Shown: positions 15,633-23,450 of the stretch, piece by piece
Layout: each line of letters starts with the position of its first letter
Numbering within the stretch: position 1 is the first letter of the stretch
Assembly: GCA_035308365.1 (NCBI GenBank)
Contig: DATGGU010000045.1
Coordinates: forward strand, 1 to 43,903
Length of the DNA: 43,903 bases
Direction: 5' to 3'
Source: PALSA-505 sp035308365
Lineage (GTDB): Bacteria; Actinomycetota; Actinomycetes; Streptosporangiales; Streptosporangiaceae
Position numbers and translations under genes: made by a program
The notes under the pieces: generated by a model
What the model was told of the DNA's origin: nothing
The model's database searches: none
The model's input: only the letters and a program-made list of their open reading frames with translations

Positions 15633-16997
15633 ATGACTGACTTCGCTGAACTGCGCGAGCGGCTGGTGGGTGAGCTGCGTGACAGCAATGCGCTGCACGA
15701 CGGCCGGGTTGCCGCCGCCATGCTGGCCGTGCCGCGCCATGTGTTCCTGCCTGATGCCGAGCCGGAGCAGGCATACCGGGACGAGGCGGTGGTCACCAAG
15801 TCAGACGCCCATGGCCGCGCGATCAGCTCGTCCTCCCAGCCCGCCATCATGACGATCATGCTCGAACAGCTCGGCGTGGAGCCAGGTCACCGGGTGCTGG
15901 AGGTGGGGGCGGGGACCGGCTACAACGCCGCGCTGCTCGCGCATCTGGCCGGGCCCTCCGGCAGCGTGACCACGGTAGATGTGGACGACGACATCGTCAG
16001 CGCCGCCCGCGAGCACCTGGCGGCCAGCGGATACGGCCGGGTCAGCGTCGTGCACGGCGACGGCGGGCTCGGCTGGCCGCCGGATGCGCCCTACGACCGG
16101 ATCATCGCGACCGTGGGCGCCTGGGACATCCTCCCGGCCTGGCTGGACCAGCTCAAACCGGGCGGCCGGCTGGTGCTGCCCCTGGCGATCCGGGCCGCGA
16201 TGCAGTACTCCATCGCCTTCGAGCGGGTGGCCGGCCACCTGGAAAGCCGGTCGCTGCGGCCATGCGGATTCATGCGGCTGCGCGGCGCGTTCGCGGGCCC
16301 GGAGACCGTCATGGCGATCGGCGAAGGGGGGAACCTGTTCGCGGAGTTCGGTCCCCGGCCGCCGGACGCCGAAGATCTGGAGGCGCTGCTCAATCAGCCC
16401 GGCGAGCGCCTGGACAGCGGAATCACGATCACGCTCGGCGAACTGTGGAGCGGCCTCGGCCTGTGGCTGGCCGGCCACGAATCTGGTCTCGGGCGGCTGT
16501 CCGGGCTGGGCGTGATGTCGCTGCCGGGCCCTGCGTCATCCGTCGTCGTCAGCGGCCGGATGGGCGCGGTGATGCTGGTGAGCGCGGACGGCTGCGCCAT
16601 CGCGACCCGGCCGGACGACCCCGGCAAGGCCAAGAACGAAGGCGAAAACGAAGACGAGGAGGCAGCCGGGCCGGCCGCTGCCGCGAGACTCACGGCCCGG
16701 TTGCGGCAGCCCTTCGAACTGGCCGCCTGGCCGTTCGGGCCCGGCGGAGCCGAACTGGCCGCCCGCCTGGTCCAGCACGCCCAGGACTGGCAGGCCGCAG
16801 GCCGCCCCTCCCCCGGCGACCTCAGCATCAGCGCCTACCCGGCCGCGGCACCCGGGACCGTGGAACCAGGCGGAACAGGTGGGACCGCTGAACCTGACGA
16901 GCAGTGGCACGCGGTGATCGACAAGCAGTACATCCGGCTCACGCTCTCCTGGCGGAACGGTACTGGCACCACCGGGGAAACATCAGCCTGCGAGTAG
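15633..16997 (+). CDS. PIMT-type protein methyltransferase with long C-terminal domain
   Basis: A 454-residue protein. Residues about 1-210 form a protein-L-isoaspartate O-methyltransferase-like SAM domain: VPRHVFLPD, the SAM loop VLEVGAGTGYNAALLA, TTVDVDDDIV, and AISSSSQPAIM before it. The usual enzyme ends near residue 210. Here about 240 more residues follow, with a Glu/Asn-rich linker (NEGENEDEE), as in large actinobacterial PIMT-like proteins, some of which modify peptides. No lanthipeptide or ATP-grasp gene is nearby, so protein repair or an unknown target are both open. ATG 15618 is an alternative start. Confidence 0.82.
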   Translation: MTDFAELRERLVGELRDSNALHDGRVAAAMLAVPRHVFLPDAEPEQAYRDEAVVTKSDAHGRAISSSSQPAIMTIMLEQLGVEPGHRVLEVGAGTGYNAALLAHLAGPSGSVTTVDVDDDIVSAAREHLAASGYGRVSVVHGDGGLGWPPDAPYDRIIATVGAWDILPAWLDQLKPGGRLVLPLAIRAAMQYSIAFERVAGHLESRSLRPCGFMRLRGAFAGPETVMAIGEGGNLFAEFGPRPPDAEDLEALLNQPGERLDSGITITLGELWSGLGLWLAGHESGLGRLSGLGVMSLPGPASSVVVSGRMGAVMLVSADGCAIATRPDDPGKAKNEGENEDEEAAGPAAAARLTARLRQPFELAAWPFGPGGAELAARLVQHAQDWQAAGRPSPGDLSISAYPAAAPGTVEPGGTGGTAEPDEQWHAVIDKQYIRLTLSWRNGTGTTGETSACE

Positions 16998-17004
16998 CGG
17001 CCGG

Positions 17005-17649
17005 CTAACCAGGCGGCGGCAAGCCACGGGCGAGCACCGCCAGGACGTTGTCCAGCACGTCGTCGGGGACCTGGCCGCCTGCTGTCCAGTCGGCCCAGCG
17101 CATTCCGATGAAGTTGCCGATGCCGGTGTACATGTAGGCGATGACCTCGGGGTCGTAGTCCGTGTCCACCTGGCCGGCGAGCTGGGCGTGGCGCACCCCG
17201 CGGGCGTAGCCCCGGGCCAGGCGTTCGTAGTATTCGCGGAACAGGCCGGGATTGACGAACTCGGATTCCCGCACGATGCGGTCCATCCACGGGCGCTTGG
17301 ACAGCATCTCGAAGAACGCGCGGAACGCCGCCCGTTCCCGCTCTCGCTGGTCGGCTGCCTGCTCGATGGCCCGGCGCATCGCCGCCCGCAGATCGGCGTT
17401 GATCCGGCGGACCACGGCGGCGAAGATCTCCGCCTTGGACCGGAAGTGCGCGTAGAAGCTGCCGGTCGCGATTCCGGCCCGCGCACAGATCTCGGCCACC
17501 GTGGTCTGCCGGTAGCTGCGCTCACCGAACAACTCTTCCGCCGCCGCAAGCAGGCGCTCGGCGGGCGGGAGCGGGCCGCCCTGTGGCCGTTCCGCGCGGC
17601 CGTCTGGTTCGGCCCAGGATCCCGGCCGCCCGCTGGGCTCCGCTGCCAC
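17005..17649 (-). CDS. TetR-family transcriptional regulator
   Basis: A 214-residue repressor. After about 28 disordered residues comes the helix-turn-helix (AAAEELFGERSYRQTTVAEI, then ARAGIATGSFYAHFRSKAEI). A helical ligand domain with FFEMLSKRPWMDRIVRESEF and MYTGIGNFIGMRW follows. It starts with GTG, preceded by GGGAGCGGG. A GTCAGT-gtt-ACTGAC palindrome lies 36 bp upstream, suited to autorepression. It sits 82 bp beyond the 3' end of the ABC importer operon on the same strand. The ligand is unknown. Confidence 0.9.
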   Translation of the reverse strand: MAAEPSGRPGSWAEPDGRAERPQGGPLPPAERLLAAAEELFGERSYRQTTVAEICARAGIATGSFYAHFRSKAEIFAAVVRRINADLRAAMRRAIEQAADQRERERAAFRAFFEMLSKRPWMDRIVRESEFVNPGLFREYYERLARGYARGVRHAQLAGQVDTDYDPEVIAYMYTGIGNFIGMRWADWTAGGQVPDDVLDNVLAVLARGLPPPG

Positions 17650-17685
17650 AACCCGCTCCCTGCTCGCCGTGCCGATGAGTTCTGA

Positions 17686-17700
17686 GTCAGTGTTACTGAC
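17686..17700. promoter_or_regulatory. Candidate TetR operator
   Basis: GTCAGTGTTACTGAC is a perfect inverted repeat with a three-base centre, 36 bp upstream of the TetR start at 17649. Position and symmetry suggest autoregulation. Confidence 0.5.
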
Positions 17701-17731
17701 AGAAGTTCAGGCGAGGCTCCGTCATCCGCGG

Positions 17732-19069
17732 TCAGTGCGATGGTATGCCGCTGGCCGGGGCCGCCTGCTCGCCGCCGGTGTAGGGCGTGATCGCGCCGGA
17801 GGCCGAGGCGTCGGTGGTCAGCACCGGGCCCTGCTGGACGACTACCCCCTTGTTGATGACGCCGATGTAGGCGCCGGTCATGCCGCCGTGATCGGTCGAA
17901 CTGTAGTCGTACGGCGCCACCGACGGCCCTTGCGGCAGGCCGCCGTTGATCGCGCTGACCAGGTCCGCCCGGGACGGGTTGCGCCCGGCCTTGAACATCG
18001 CCTGCACGAACGTGTAGGCGACCGCCTCGCCGTAGAGCACGTTGCCGTCAAACGGCGCCTTGGCGTCATAGGTGTCGTGGACCTTCTTGAACAGGGCGAT
18101 CCAGCTGTTGCCCGTGTCGCCGAGCGAGGGCAGGTAGCCGTCGGTGATGATGCCCTGGCTGAGCGCGTTGCCGTTCACCGTGGCGCCGCCCTGCTTGGCG
18201 AAGGCCTGCAGCAGCCCGGCCAGCGTGATCGGGTCGGCGCCCACATCGCTGACCACCAGCGTCGGGGCGAAGCTGAGCTTGAGGCTGTAGAGCTTCAGCA
18301 GCGCGGTGAACGCCGGGATCGAGAACGACACGACCACCTGGGCGCCGGCCGCCTTCAGCGCGGCCACCTGCGGGCCGATGTTGATGTTGGTCGGGACGTA
18401 GCTCTGCCTGCTGACCACCTGCGAGCCGGGGATCTCGTCGTCCAGGCCCTTGACCCCGTCCAGGCCGAACTCGTCGTTCTGGTAGAAGTAGCCGATCTTC
18501 TTCCCGGCGAAATGCTGCTTGACGTACTGACCGAGGATCTTGCCCTCGCGGATGTAGTCGAGCTGCCAGCCGAACGTCTGTGGTTCGGTGGACGGGCTGT
18601 CCCAGCAGTCACAGCCGGACGCGACGAAAACGTCGGGGATCTTCTCGGAGTTCAGGAACTTCACCACGGCCAGGTGGGTGGGCGTGCCGAGCCCGTTGAA
18701 GATGGCGAAGACATTGTTCTGCAGCACGAGCTGGCGGACCACGGACACGGTCTTGGACGGGTCGTAGCCGTCGTCGAGGTACTTGTAGACGATCTTGCGT
18801 CCGTACACGCCGCCATGGGCGTTGACATACTGGAAGTAGGCGTTCGCCGCGGGAGCGATCTCGCTATAGCCAGGCGCGGCGGGGCCGGTGAGCGGCTGGT
18901 GGCTGCCGATCAGGATCTGGCTCTTGGTGATGCCGGGGGCAGACGCGGTGAGTGCCGATGACTTCGGCCCGTTGCCCGAGCCGCTGGAGCCGCACGCGGC
19001 GGCCACCAGGGCGAGCGTTGCCGCCGCGGCGGTAAAACAGGCCGGGCGCAGCCTGGATGAGGAGTTCAT
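17732..19069 (-). CDS. ABC importer substrate-binding lipoprotein (LivK-like)
   Basis: A 445-residue periplasmic-type binding protein (type 1 fold). The signal peptide ends in the lipobox VAAAC (Cys26). The mature part begins with GITKSQILIGSHQPLTG and continues with QYVNAHGGVYGRKI and DDGYDPSKTV, as in LivK/ANF-receptor proteins. In this operon context it should capture a branched-chain amino acid, amide or aromatic-acid-type substrate. An unusual GCDCWDSP lies near the hinge. ATG 19069 overlaps the permease stop as ATGA and has GGAAGAAGG upstream. It is the last gene of the five-gene operon. Confidence 0.9.
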   Translation of the reverse strand: MNSSSRLRPACFTAAAATLALVAAACGSSGSGNGPKSSALTASAPGITKSQILIGSHQPLTGPAAPGYSEIAPAANAYFQYVNAHGGVYGRKIVYKYLDDGYDPSKTVSVVRQLVLQNNVFAIFNGLGTPTHLAVVKFLNSEKIPDVFVASGCDCWDSPSTEPQTFGWQLDYIREGKILGQYVKQHFAGKKIGYFYQNDEFGLDGVKGLDDEIPGSQVVSRQSYVPTNINIGPQVAALKAAGAQVVVSFSIPAFTALLKLYSLKLSFAPTLVVSDVGADPITLAGLLQAFAKQGGATVNGNALSQGIITDGYLPSLGDTGNSWIALFKKVHDTYDAKAPFDGNVLYGEAVAYTFVQAMFKAGRNPSRADLVSAINGGLPQGPSVAPYDYSSTDHGGMTGAYIGVINKGVVVQQGPVLTTDASASGAITPYTGGEQAAPASGIPSH

Positions 19070-20232
19070 TGAGTACCTTCTTCCGGGTGTTCGTTCGCCG
19101 GCGCCTGCCGGCGGAACGCGTTGAGTGAGCCATCCGCGTCGGGGGGGCCGCCCGGCCGCACCATCCGGCGCAGGGCGCCGGGCGAGCCGCCCGCACCGGG
19201 GTGCGCGCCCGGCCGCGCCGTCCGGCGCACGGCGCTGAGCGAGCCGCTCGCGGCGGGGAGGGCGGGACCGAGCAGGCGGCGCACGCCGCCCTGGATGCCG
19301 TTGGGGAAGACGAGCATGACGGCGATAAGGACGACGCCGTAGGCCGCCACCGGGATGTTCGCGGCGACCGAGCTGGGCAGGCCGTGACTGGTCGCCACGT
19401 CGGTGATGTAGGTGGGCACCAGGACGATCACCAGGCTTCCCCACACGGCCCCTGGAAGGGTGCCCAGACCGCCGAGCACCGCCGCGGTGAGCAGGGCGAT
19501 GGACAGGGTGATCGTGAAGGAGCCGGGCGAGACGAGCGTGGTAATGACGCCGAGCAGGGCGCCGGCCAGCCCGGCGCAGGCCGCGCTGATCACGAAGGCG
19601 AGCACCCGCAGCGCGGCCACGTTGAGGCCGGCCAGCGCGGCCGCGGTCTCGTCGTCGCGGATCGCCCGCCAGCTACGGCCGATCCGGCTGTGCGCGAGAT
19701 TGGCCAGCAGGACCAGGGTGATCAGCGCGGCAGCGGTCGCCACCCAGGCCTGCCACCGGGTGAGCGGGAAGGTGGGGCCGAGGAAGGCGGGGGTGGTGAT
19801 GCTGACGCCCAGCCCCTGATCGCCACCGAACACCCCTGGGTACTGGAAGGCCAGCGCCGGCAGGGCGACCGCCAGCATGAGCGTCACGCCTGCCAGGTAC
19901 GGACCCCGCAGCCTGGCCGCCGCCACGCCGACGACCAGGCCGGCCAGGGCCGTGCCCGCGGCGCTCGCCGCGAGCACCGCTTCCAGCGGCCAGGACAGGT
20001 GCATCAGCAGCAGCGCCGCGCAGTAGGCGCCGATGGCCATGAACGCGCCGTGCCCGATGGAGATCTGCCCGGACAGGCCGATCAGCACCGACAGGCCGGC
20101 CACCGCGACCACGTAGACCGCGACCTGCGCCATCTGGTAGTCGCGGAACGCGCCCAGCTCGACCGAGAGCAGGGCCGCGGCCAGGGCCACCAGGATGGCC
20201 GCGGCCAGGTGCCGGAGCATGGTCATGGTCAC
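19066..20232 (-). CDS. Branched-chain amino-acid-type ABC permease (LivM-like)
   Basis: A 388-residue permease with about nine to ten membrane helices. It has the LivM signature GLSGQISIGHGAFMAIGAY and the coupling loop IGRSWRAIRDDETAAALAGL. After the last helix (about residue 325) comes a hydrophilic tail of about 60 residues built from three degenerate repeats of about 20 residues, around (S)LSAVRRTARPG, GALRRMVRPG and LNAFRRQAPA. Most LivM proteins end near residue 330-350. It overlaps both neighbours by four bases (ATGA), so translation is coupled. Confidence 0.9.
   Translation of the reverse strand: MTMTMLRHLAAAILVALAAALLSVELGAFRDYQMAQVAVYVVAVAGLSVLIGLSGQISIGHGAFMAIGAYCAALLLMHLSWPLEAVLAASAAGTALAGLVVGVAAARLRGPYLAGVTLMLAVALPALAFQYPGVFGGDQGLGVSITTPAFLGPTFPLTRWQAWVATAAALITLVLLANLAHSRIGRSWRAIRDDETAAALAGLNVAALRVLAFVISAACAGLAGALLGVITTLVSPGSFTITLSIALLTAAVLGGLGTLPGAVWGSLVIVLVPTYITDVATSHGLPSSVAANIPVAAYGVVLIAVMLVFPNGIQGGVRRLLGPALPAASGSLSAVRRTARPGAHPGAGGSPGALRRMVRPGGPPDADGSLNAFRRQAPANEHPEEGTQ
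19080..19262. repeat. Degenerate repeat coding for the LivM-like tail
   Basis: Three imperfect units of about 60 bp encode the Arg/Pro/Gly-rich C-terminal tail of the permease. The unit length is near a multiple of three, so expansion would keep the frame. Confidence 0.5.
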
Positions 20233-21104
20233 ACCTGCCTGGAACTGGCAGAGCCGAGCAGGCCGGACGGCCGGACCATCAGGATCAGGACCAGCGCGGC
20301 CATGCCGAACACCGGCACCAGGGCGGACCCCAGGTAGCCGCCCGCGTAGTTGAGCGCGACGCCGAGGGTGAGCCCGCCCACGACCGCGCCGAGCGGGCTG
20401 TCCAGGCCACCGATCACCGCGGCGGTGAACCCCAGCACGAAGATCGAGTCCATGCTGTCCGGGTAGAGGAAGGTGGACGGCGACACGAGCACGCCGGCCA
20501 GCGCGCCGATCAGGCCGGCCAGCGCCCAGCCGAGGGTGAGCACCCGGCCGATCCGGATGCCGAGCAGCCTGGCCACCCGGGGGCCGAACGCGGTCGCCCG
20601 CAGCCGCAGGCCGACCTGGGTATAGCGGAACATCGCGGCCAGGGCCAGCGCGGCGGCGAGCACCGCGGCGGCCACGAACACGTCGTTGCGGGACACGCCG
20701 AGCGCGGTGCTGCCGATCCGCAGCCCGGTGACCGAGAAGGCCGCGGGGAAGGACCGGTACTGGCCGCCGTAGATGATCCCGGCCAGCCCTTCGAGCAGGA
20801 TCAGCAGGCCGATGGTCACGATCACGGCGTTCATCGGCGGTTTGCCCTCGGCGGGCCGGACGGCCAGCTCGCAGACGGCGCCGAGAACCAGGCCCGCGGC
20901 GAGGGCGACGGCGAACCCGGCCCAGTAGTTTCCGGTGTGGTTGATGACGATCAGCGCGATGTAGGTGGTGAACATCGCCATGCCGCCCTGGGCGTAGTTG
21001 AGGATCCGGGTACCCCGCCAGATCAGCACGAGGGACAGCCCGATCGCGGCGTAGATCATGCCGAAGCTGATGCCGCCGAGGGTGAACTCCAGGAACTCCT
21101 GCAT
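20229..21104 (-). CDS. Branched-chain amino-acid-type ABC permease (LivH-like)
   Basis: A 291-residue permease with about eight helices. It has the LivH N-terminal signature GISFGMIYAAIGLSLVLIWR followed by ILNYAQGGMAMFTTY. The coupling region is VGLRLRATAFGPRVARLLGI and the end is MVRPSGLLG. It should pair with the LivM-like protein to form the membrane channel. Its stop overlaps the LivM start by four bases, and nine bases separate it from the LivF stop upstream. Length is normal for the family. Confidence 0.92.
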   Translation of the reverse strand: MQEFLEFTLGGISFGMIYAAIGLSLVLIWRGTRILNYAQGGMAMFTTYIALIVINHTGNYWAGFAVALAAGLVLGAVCELAVRPAEGKPPMNAVIVTIGLLILLEGLAGIIYGGQYRSFPAAFSVTGLRIGSTALGVSRNDVFVAAAVLAAALALAAMFRYTQVGLRLRATAFGPRVARLLGIRIGRVLTLGWALAGLIGALAGVLVSPSTFLYPDSMDSIFVLGFTAAVIGGLDSPLGAVVGGLTLGVALNYAGGYLGSALVPVFGMAALVLILMVRPSGLLGSASSRQV

Positions 21105-21113
21105 CCGCGCCCC

Positions 21114-21941
21114 CTACAAGCCGAGGTAGTGGTTGAGCAGACCGGTGTCGGCCGCGAGGTCGGCGGCCTGCGCCGTGACGGCCACCTTGCCGAGGTTCAG
21201 CACGACGCCGCGGTCGGCGATGGCCAGAGCGGCGCGGGCGTTCTGCTCCACCAGGAGGATGGTCAGCCCGGTGGAATCCCTGAGCCCGGCCACCAGCGCC
21301 ATCACCTGACTGATGACAATGGGGGCCAGGCCGAGCGAGGGTTCGTCCAGCAGCAGCACCCGGGGCGCGGCGAGCAGCGCCCTGGCGATCACGAGCATCT
21401 GCCGCTCGCCGCCGGACAGCGTGGCGGCCGGCTTGCGCCGCCGCGACGCCAGCACGGGGAACTGCTGGTAGGCCTGTTCCAGCGCGGCAGCTCGCACGGC
21501 CCGGCCGGCCCGGATCAGCGCGCCGAGCCGCAGGTTCTCCTCGACGGTCAGCTCGGTGATCACGCCCTGGCCCTCCGGCACGTGCGCCACCCCGGCCCTG
21601 GCCATGTCCTCGGGTTTGCGGCGCGTGACATCCACGCCGTCCAGCAGCACGCTGCCGCCGCGCACCTTGATGAGCCCGCTGATCGCCCGCAGCAACGTGG
21701 TCTTGCCCGCCCCGTTCGCGCCGAGCACGGCCGTCACCGTGCCCTGGGCGGCCGAGATCGAGACCCCGCCCAGCGCGACGGCCTCGCCGTAACCGGCCAC
21801 GAGGTCCTGCACGGCCAGCACGGGCACGCCGTCCGCCAGGCCGCCGCCGCCGGTGCCGGGCGCCGGGCCGCCGCCGGTGCCCGCCGGTGAGCCAGCGTCA
21901 CCCGCGGGCAGGTGGCCACCGTTCCCGCCTGCGTCAGCCAT
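21114..21941 (-). CDS. ABC importer ATPase (LivF-like)
   Basis: A 275-residue ATPase. It has Walker A GANGAGKTT, the signature LSGGERQML, Walker B VLLLDEPSLGL and the switch His replaced by the usual LivF-type LVEQN loop. VPEGQGVITELTVEENL is characteristic of LivF. The first 38 residues are a Gly/Pro/Ala-rich extension not usual in LivF. Its start overlaps the LivG stop by eight bases, so the genes are coupled. Confidence 0.92.
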   Translation of the reverse strand: MADAGGNGGHLPAGDAGSPAGTGGGPAPGTGGGGLADGVPVLAVQDLVAGYGEAVALGGVSISAAQGTVTAVLGANGAGKTTLLRAISGLIKVRGGSVLLDGVDVTRRKPEDMARAGVAHVPEGQGVITELTVEENLRLGALIRAGRAVRAAALEQAYQQFPVLASRRRKPAATLSGGERQMLVIARALLAAPRVLLLDEPSLGLAPIVISQVMALVAGLRDSTGLTILLVEQNARAALAIADRGVVLNLGKVAVTAQAADLAADTGLLNHYLGL

Positions 21942-22854
21942 CGCCCGCCGCCCCCAGGTAGGCGGTGGTGACGGCCGGGTCGGTCAGCACCACGGACGGC
22001 GGGCCGGTGGCGATCACCTTGCCGAAGTCGAGCACCACGATCGTGTCGCAGGCCACCATCATCAGGTCGATGCGATGCTCGACCAGAACCACACAGGTGT
22101 CGGTGGCGATGCGGCGGATAAGCTCGCCGATCCCGGTGAGCTCTTCCTCCGGCAGCCCGCTGGCCGGTTCGTCGAGCAGCAGCAGGCGCGGCCCGGCCGC
22201 CAGCGCCCGGGCGAACGCGACCCGCTTGCGCAGGCCGTAGGCGAGTTCGCCGGGCATCCGGTCCGCCACGTCACCGGCGCCCACCCGGTCCAGCGCGGCC
22301 CGGGCCCGCTCCCGCAGCCTGCGCTCGTCCCGGTCCGACCGGGGCAGGCCGAACAGCGCGGTCCAGAACCCGGCGCGGGCATGGCATTGGGCGCCGACCA
22401 TGACGTTCTCCAGCACGGTCAGCCCGCCGAACAGGCCCAGGCCCTGCAGCGTCCGGGCGATCCCGAGGCCGGCCAGCCGGTGCGGGCGCAGCCGGAACAG
22501 GTCGTGGCCGTCGAAGCTCAGCTGCCCGGCCTCGGGCCGGACGAAGCCGCAGACCGCGTTCAGCAGGGTCGTCTTGCCCGCACCGTTCGGCCCGATGATG
22601 CCGGTCACCTGGCGCGGCGCGGCAGTGAACGAGACGCCGTCGAGCGCGGTAAGCCCACCGAACCGGACCGTCACATCCCGGACCATGAGCCCCCCGGCCT
22701 GGCCATCCCCCGTTCCGGCCTGCACGGCCGCACCGCCAGACTGCCCAGGCACGGCCCCGGCCTGCCTGGCCCCGGCGTCGGTGTGCCCGGCCGTGGCCGC
22801 GCGCGGTTGCTCCTGCGGCGGTTCGGCGGGCACGCTGGATGAACTCTCGTTCAT
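21934..22854 (-). CDS. ABC importer ATPase (LivG-like)
   Basis: A 306-residue ATPase and first gene of the importer operon. Walker A is GPNGAGKTT and Walker B LLLLDEPASGL. VRFGGLTALDGVSF and ARTLQGLGLFGGLTVLENV are LivG-typical. The signature loop reads LAYGLRKRVAFARAL, in which the usual LSGG-like start is replaced by LAYG, as in many LivG proteins. The N-terminal 55 residues are Gln/Gly/Ala-rich and probably disordered. I chose ATG 22854 because AAGGGTCA lies upstream; ATG 22905 falls inside an operator-like palindrome. Confidence 0.9.
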   Translation of the reverse strand: MNESSSSVPAEPPQEQPRAATAGHTDAGARQAGAVPGQSGGAAVQAGTGDGQAGGLMVRDVTVRFGGLTALDGVSFTAAPRQVTGIIGPNGAGKTTLLNAVCGFVRPEAGQLSFDGHDLFRLRPHRLAGLGIARTLQGLGLFGGLTVLENVMVGAQCHARAGFWTALFGLPRSDRDERRLRERARAALDRVGAGDVADRMPGELAYGLRKRVAFARALAAGPRLLLLDEPASGLPEEELTGIGELIRRIATDTCVVLVEHRIDLMMVACDTIVVLDFGKVIATGPPSVVLTDPAVTTAYLGAAGDG

Positions 22855-22893
22855 AGGCCTGACCCTTGTGCAGGCTGGCACGATGCCAGACGT

Positions 22894-22909
22894 ATGAATA
22901 GTCATTCAT
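22894..22909. promoter_or_regulatory. Candidate TetR-type operator of the liv-like operon
   Basis: ATGAATAGTCATTCAT is a perfect inverted repeat with a four-base centre, 40 bp upstream of the LivG start. The ATGAAT/ATTCAT half-sites are common in TetR-family operators. They differ from the GTCAGT half-sites upstream of the local TetR gene. Confidence 0.5.
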
Positions 22910-23002
22910 GCACTGTTGCGGGCGGCGCGCAAGATCTGGCGCCGCCGTGAGCGGCGATTCGTGGCCGAACTGATATGCAGCGCGCCGATCCCCGTGCTGG
23001 CG

Positions 23003-23019
23003 ATCCCCGCACCGGGGAT
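23003..23019. other. Perfect 7-bp hairpin in a divergent intergenic region
   Basis: ATCCCCG-CAC-CGGGGAT lies between the divergent LivG-like and encapsulin operons. It is not at the end of a gene, so a terminator role is not obvious. It may be a binding site or chance in GC-rich DNA. Confidence 0.3.
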
Positions 23020-23180
23020 GCGCGCCGCCAGGCACGGGCGGGCGGCGGGCGGGGTTTGAAAGGGTGGGACGCACCGGCTGCACGTCCGCCATACGCTGCG
23101 GACTCCGTAAATTTTCACCAAAGGTCGTCAGGTAGCCCGGCGGGAGAGTGAGGCAGAATAAGCAGCGCCAGAGAAGGATC

Positions 23181-23450
23181 ATGACCGGAGCGAGACGGGA
23201 CGGGACAGCGGCGAGGGACGGGTGCGTGCACGCTGAGACGAACGGGCGGCCCGGCGGCGGGCCGCAGGCGGTGGATTCACCACTGACCAGCGCGGCGATC
23301 TTCCTGGTGAGCCGGGCGGTGACCGGCAACCTGTTCTTTGTGCCCTCGGCTGACCTGCTGGAGGGCCTGGCGGATGGCGAGGCCGAGGCACCGGCGGCGG
23401 ACGGTTCACTGAACATCGGCAGCCTGAGGGGAGTTTCCCAGGATGAATAA
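23181..23450 (+). pseudogene. DyP peroxidase reduced to N-terminus plus encapsulin-targeting tail
   Basis: An intact 89-codon frame. Residues 28-43 (PQAVDSPLTSAAIFLV) match the start of encapsulin-associated dye-decolorizing peroxidases. Residues 44-60 (SRAVTGNLFFVPSADLL) match their end. Residues 74-84 (DGSLNIGSLRG) match the cargo-loading peptide that docks such enzymes inside encapsulin shells. The roughly 280-300 residues between, which hold the haem pocket with its GxxDG motif and proximal His, are gone, and the join near 23309 is in frame. The product cannot be a peroxidase. The stop overlaps the shell gene's ATG by eight bases. ATG 23181 follows GAGAAGGA; GTG 23148 is an alternative start. 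It may be a pseudogene or a minimal targeted peptide. Confidence 0.8.

Noticed and set aside
15633..16997. Lanthipeptide-type PIMT cluster
   Set aside because: No precursor peptide, LanM-like cyclase or ATP-grasp gene lies on either side.
17669..18961. 430-codon plus-strand frame opposite the binding protein gene
   Set aside because: The minus strand carries a clear LivK-like lipoprotein. The plus frame has no recognisable features.
22910..23147. tRNA or small RNA in the gap before the encapsulin operon
   Set aside because: No cloverleaf or T-loop GTTCRANNC element could be found. Only a short hairpin at 23003-23019 is present.
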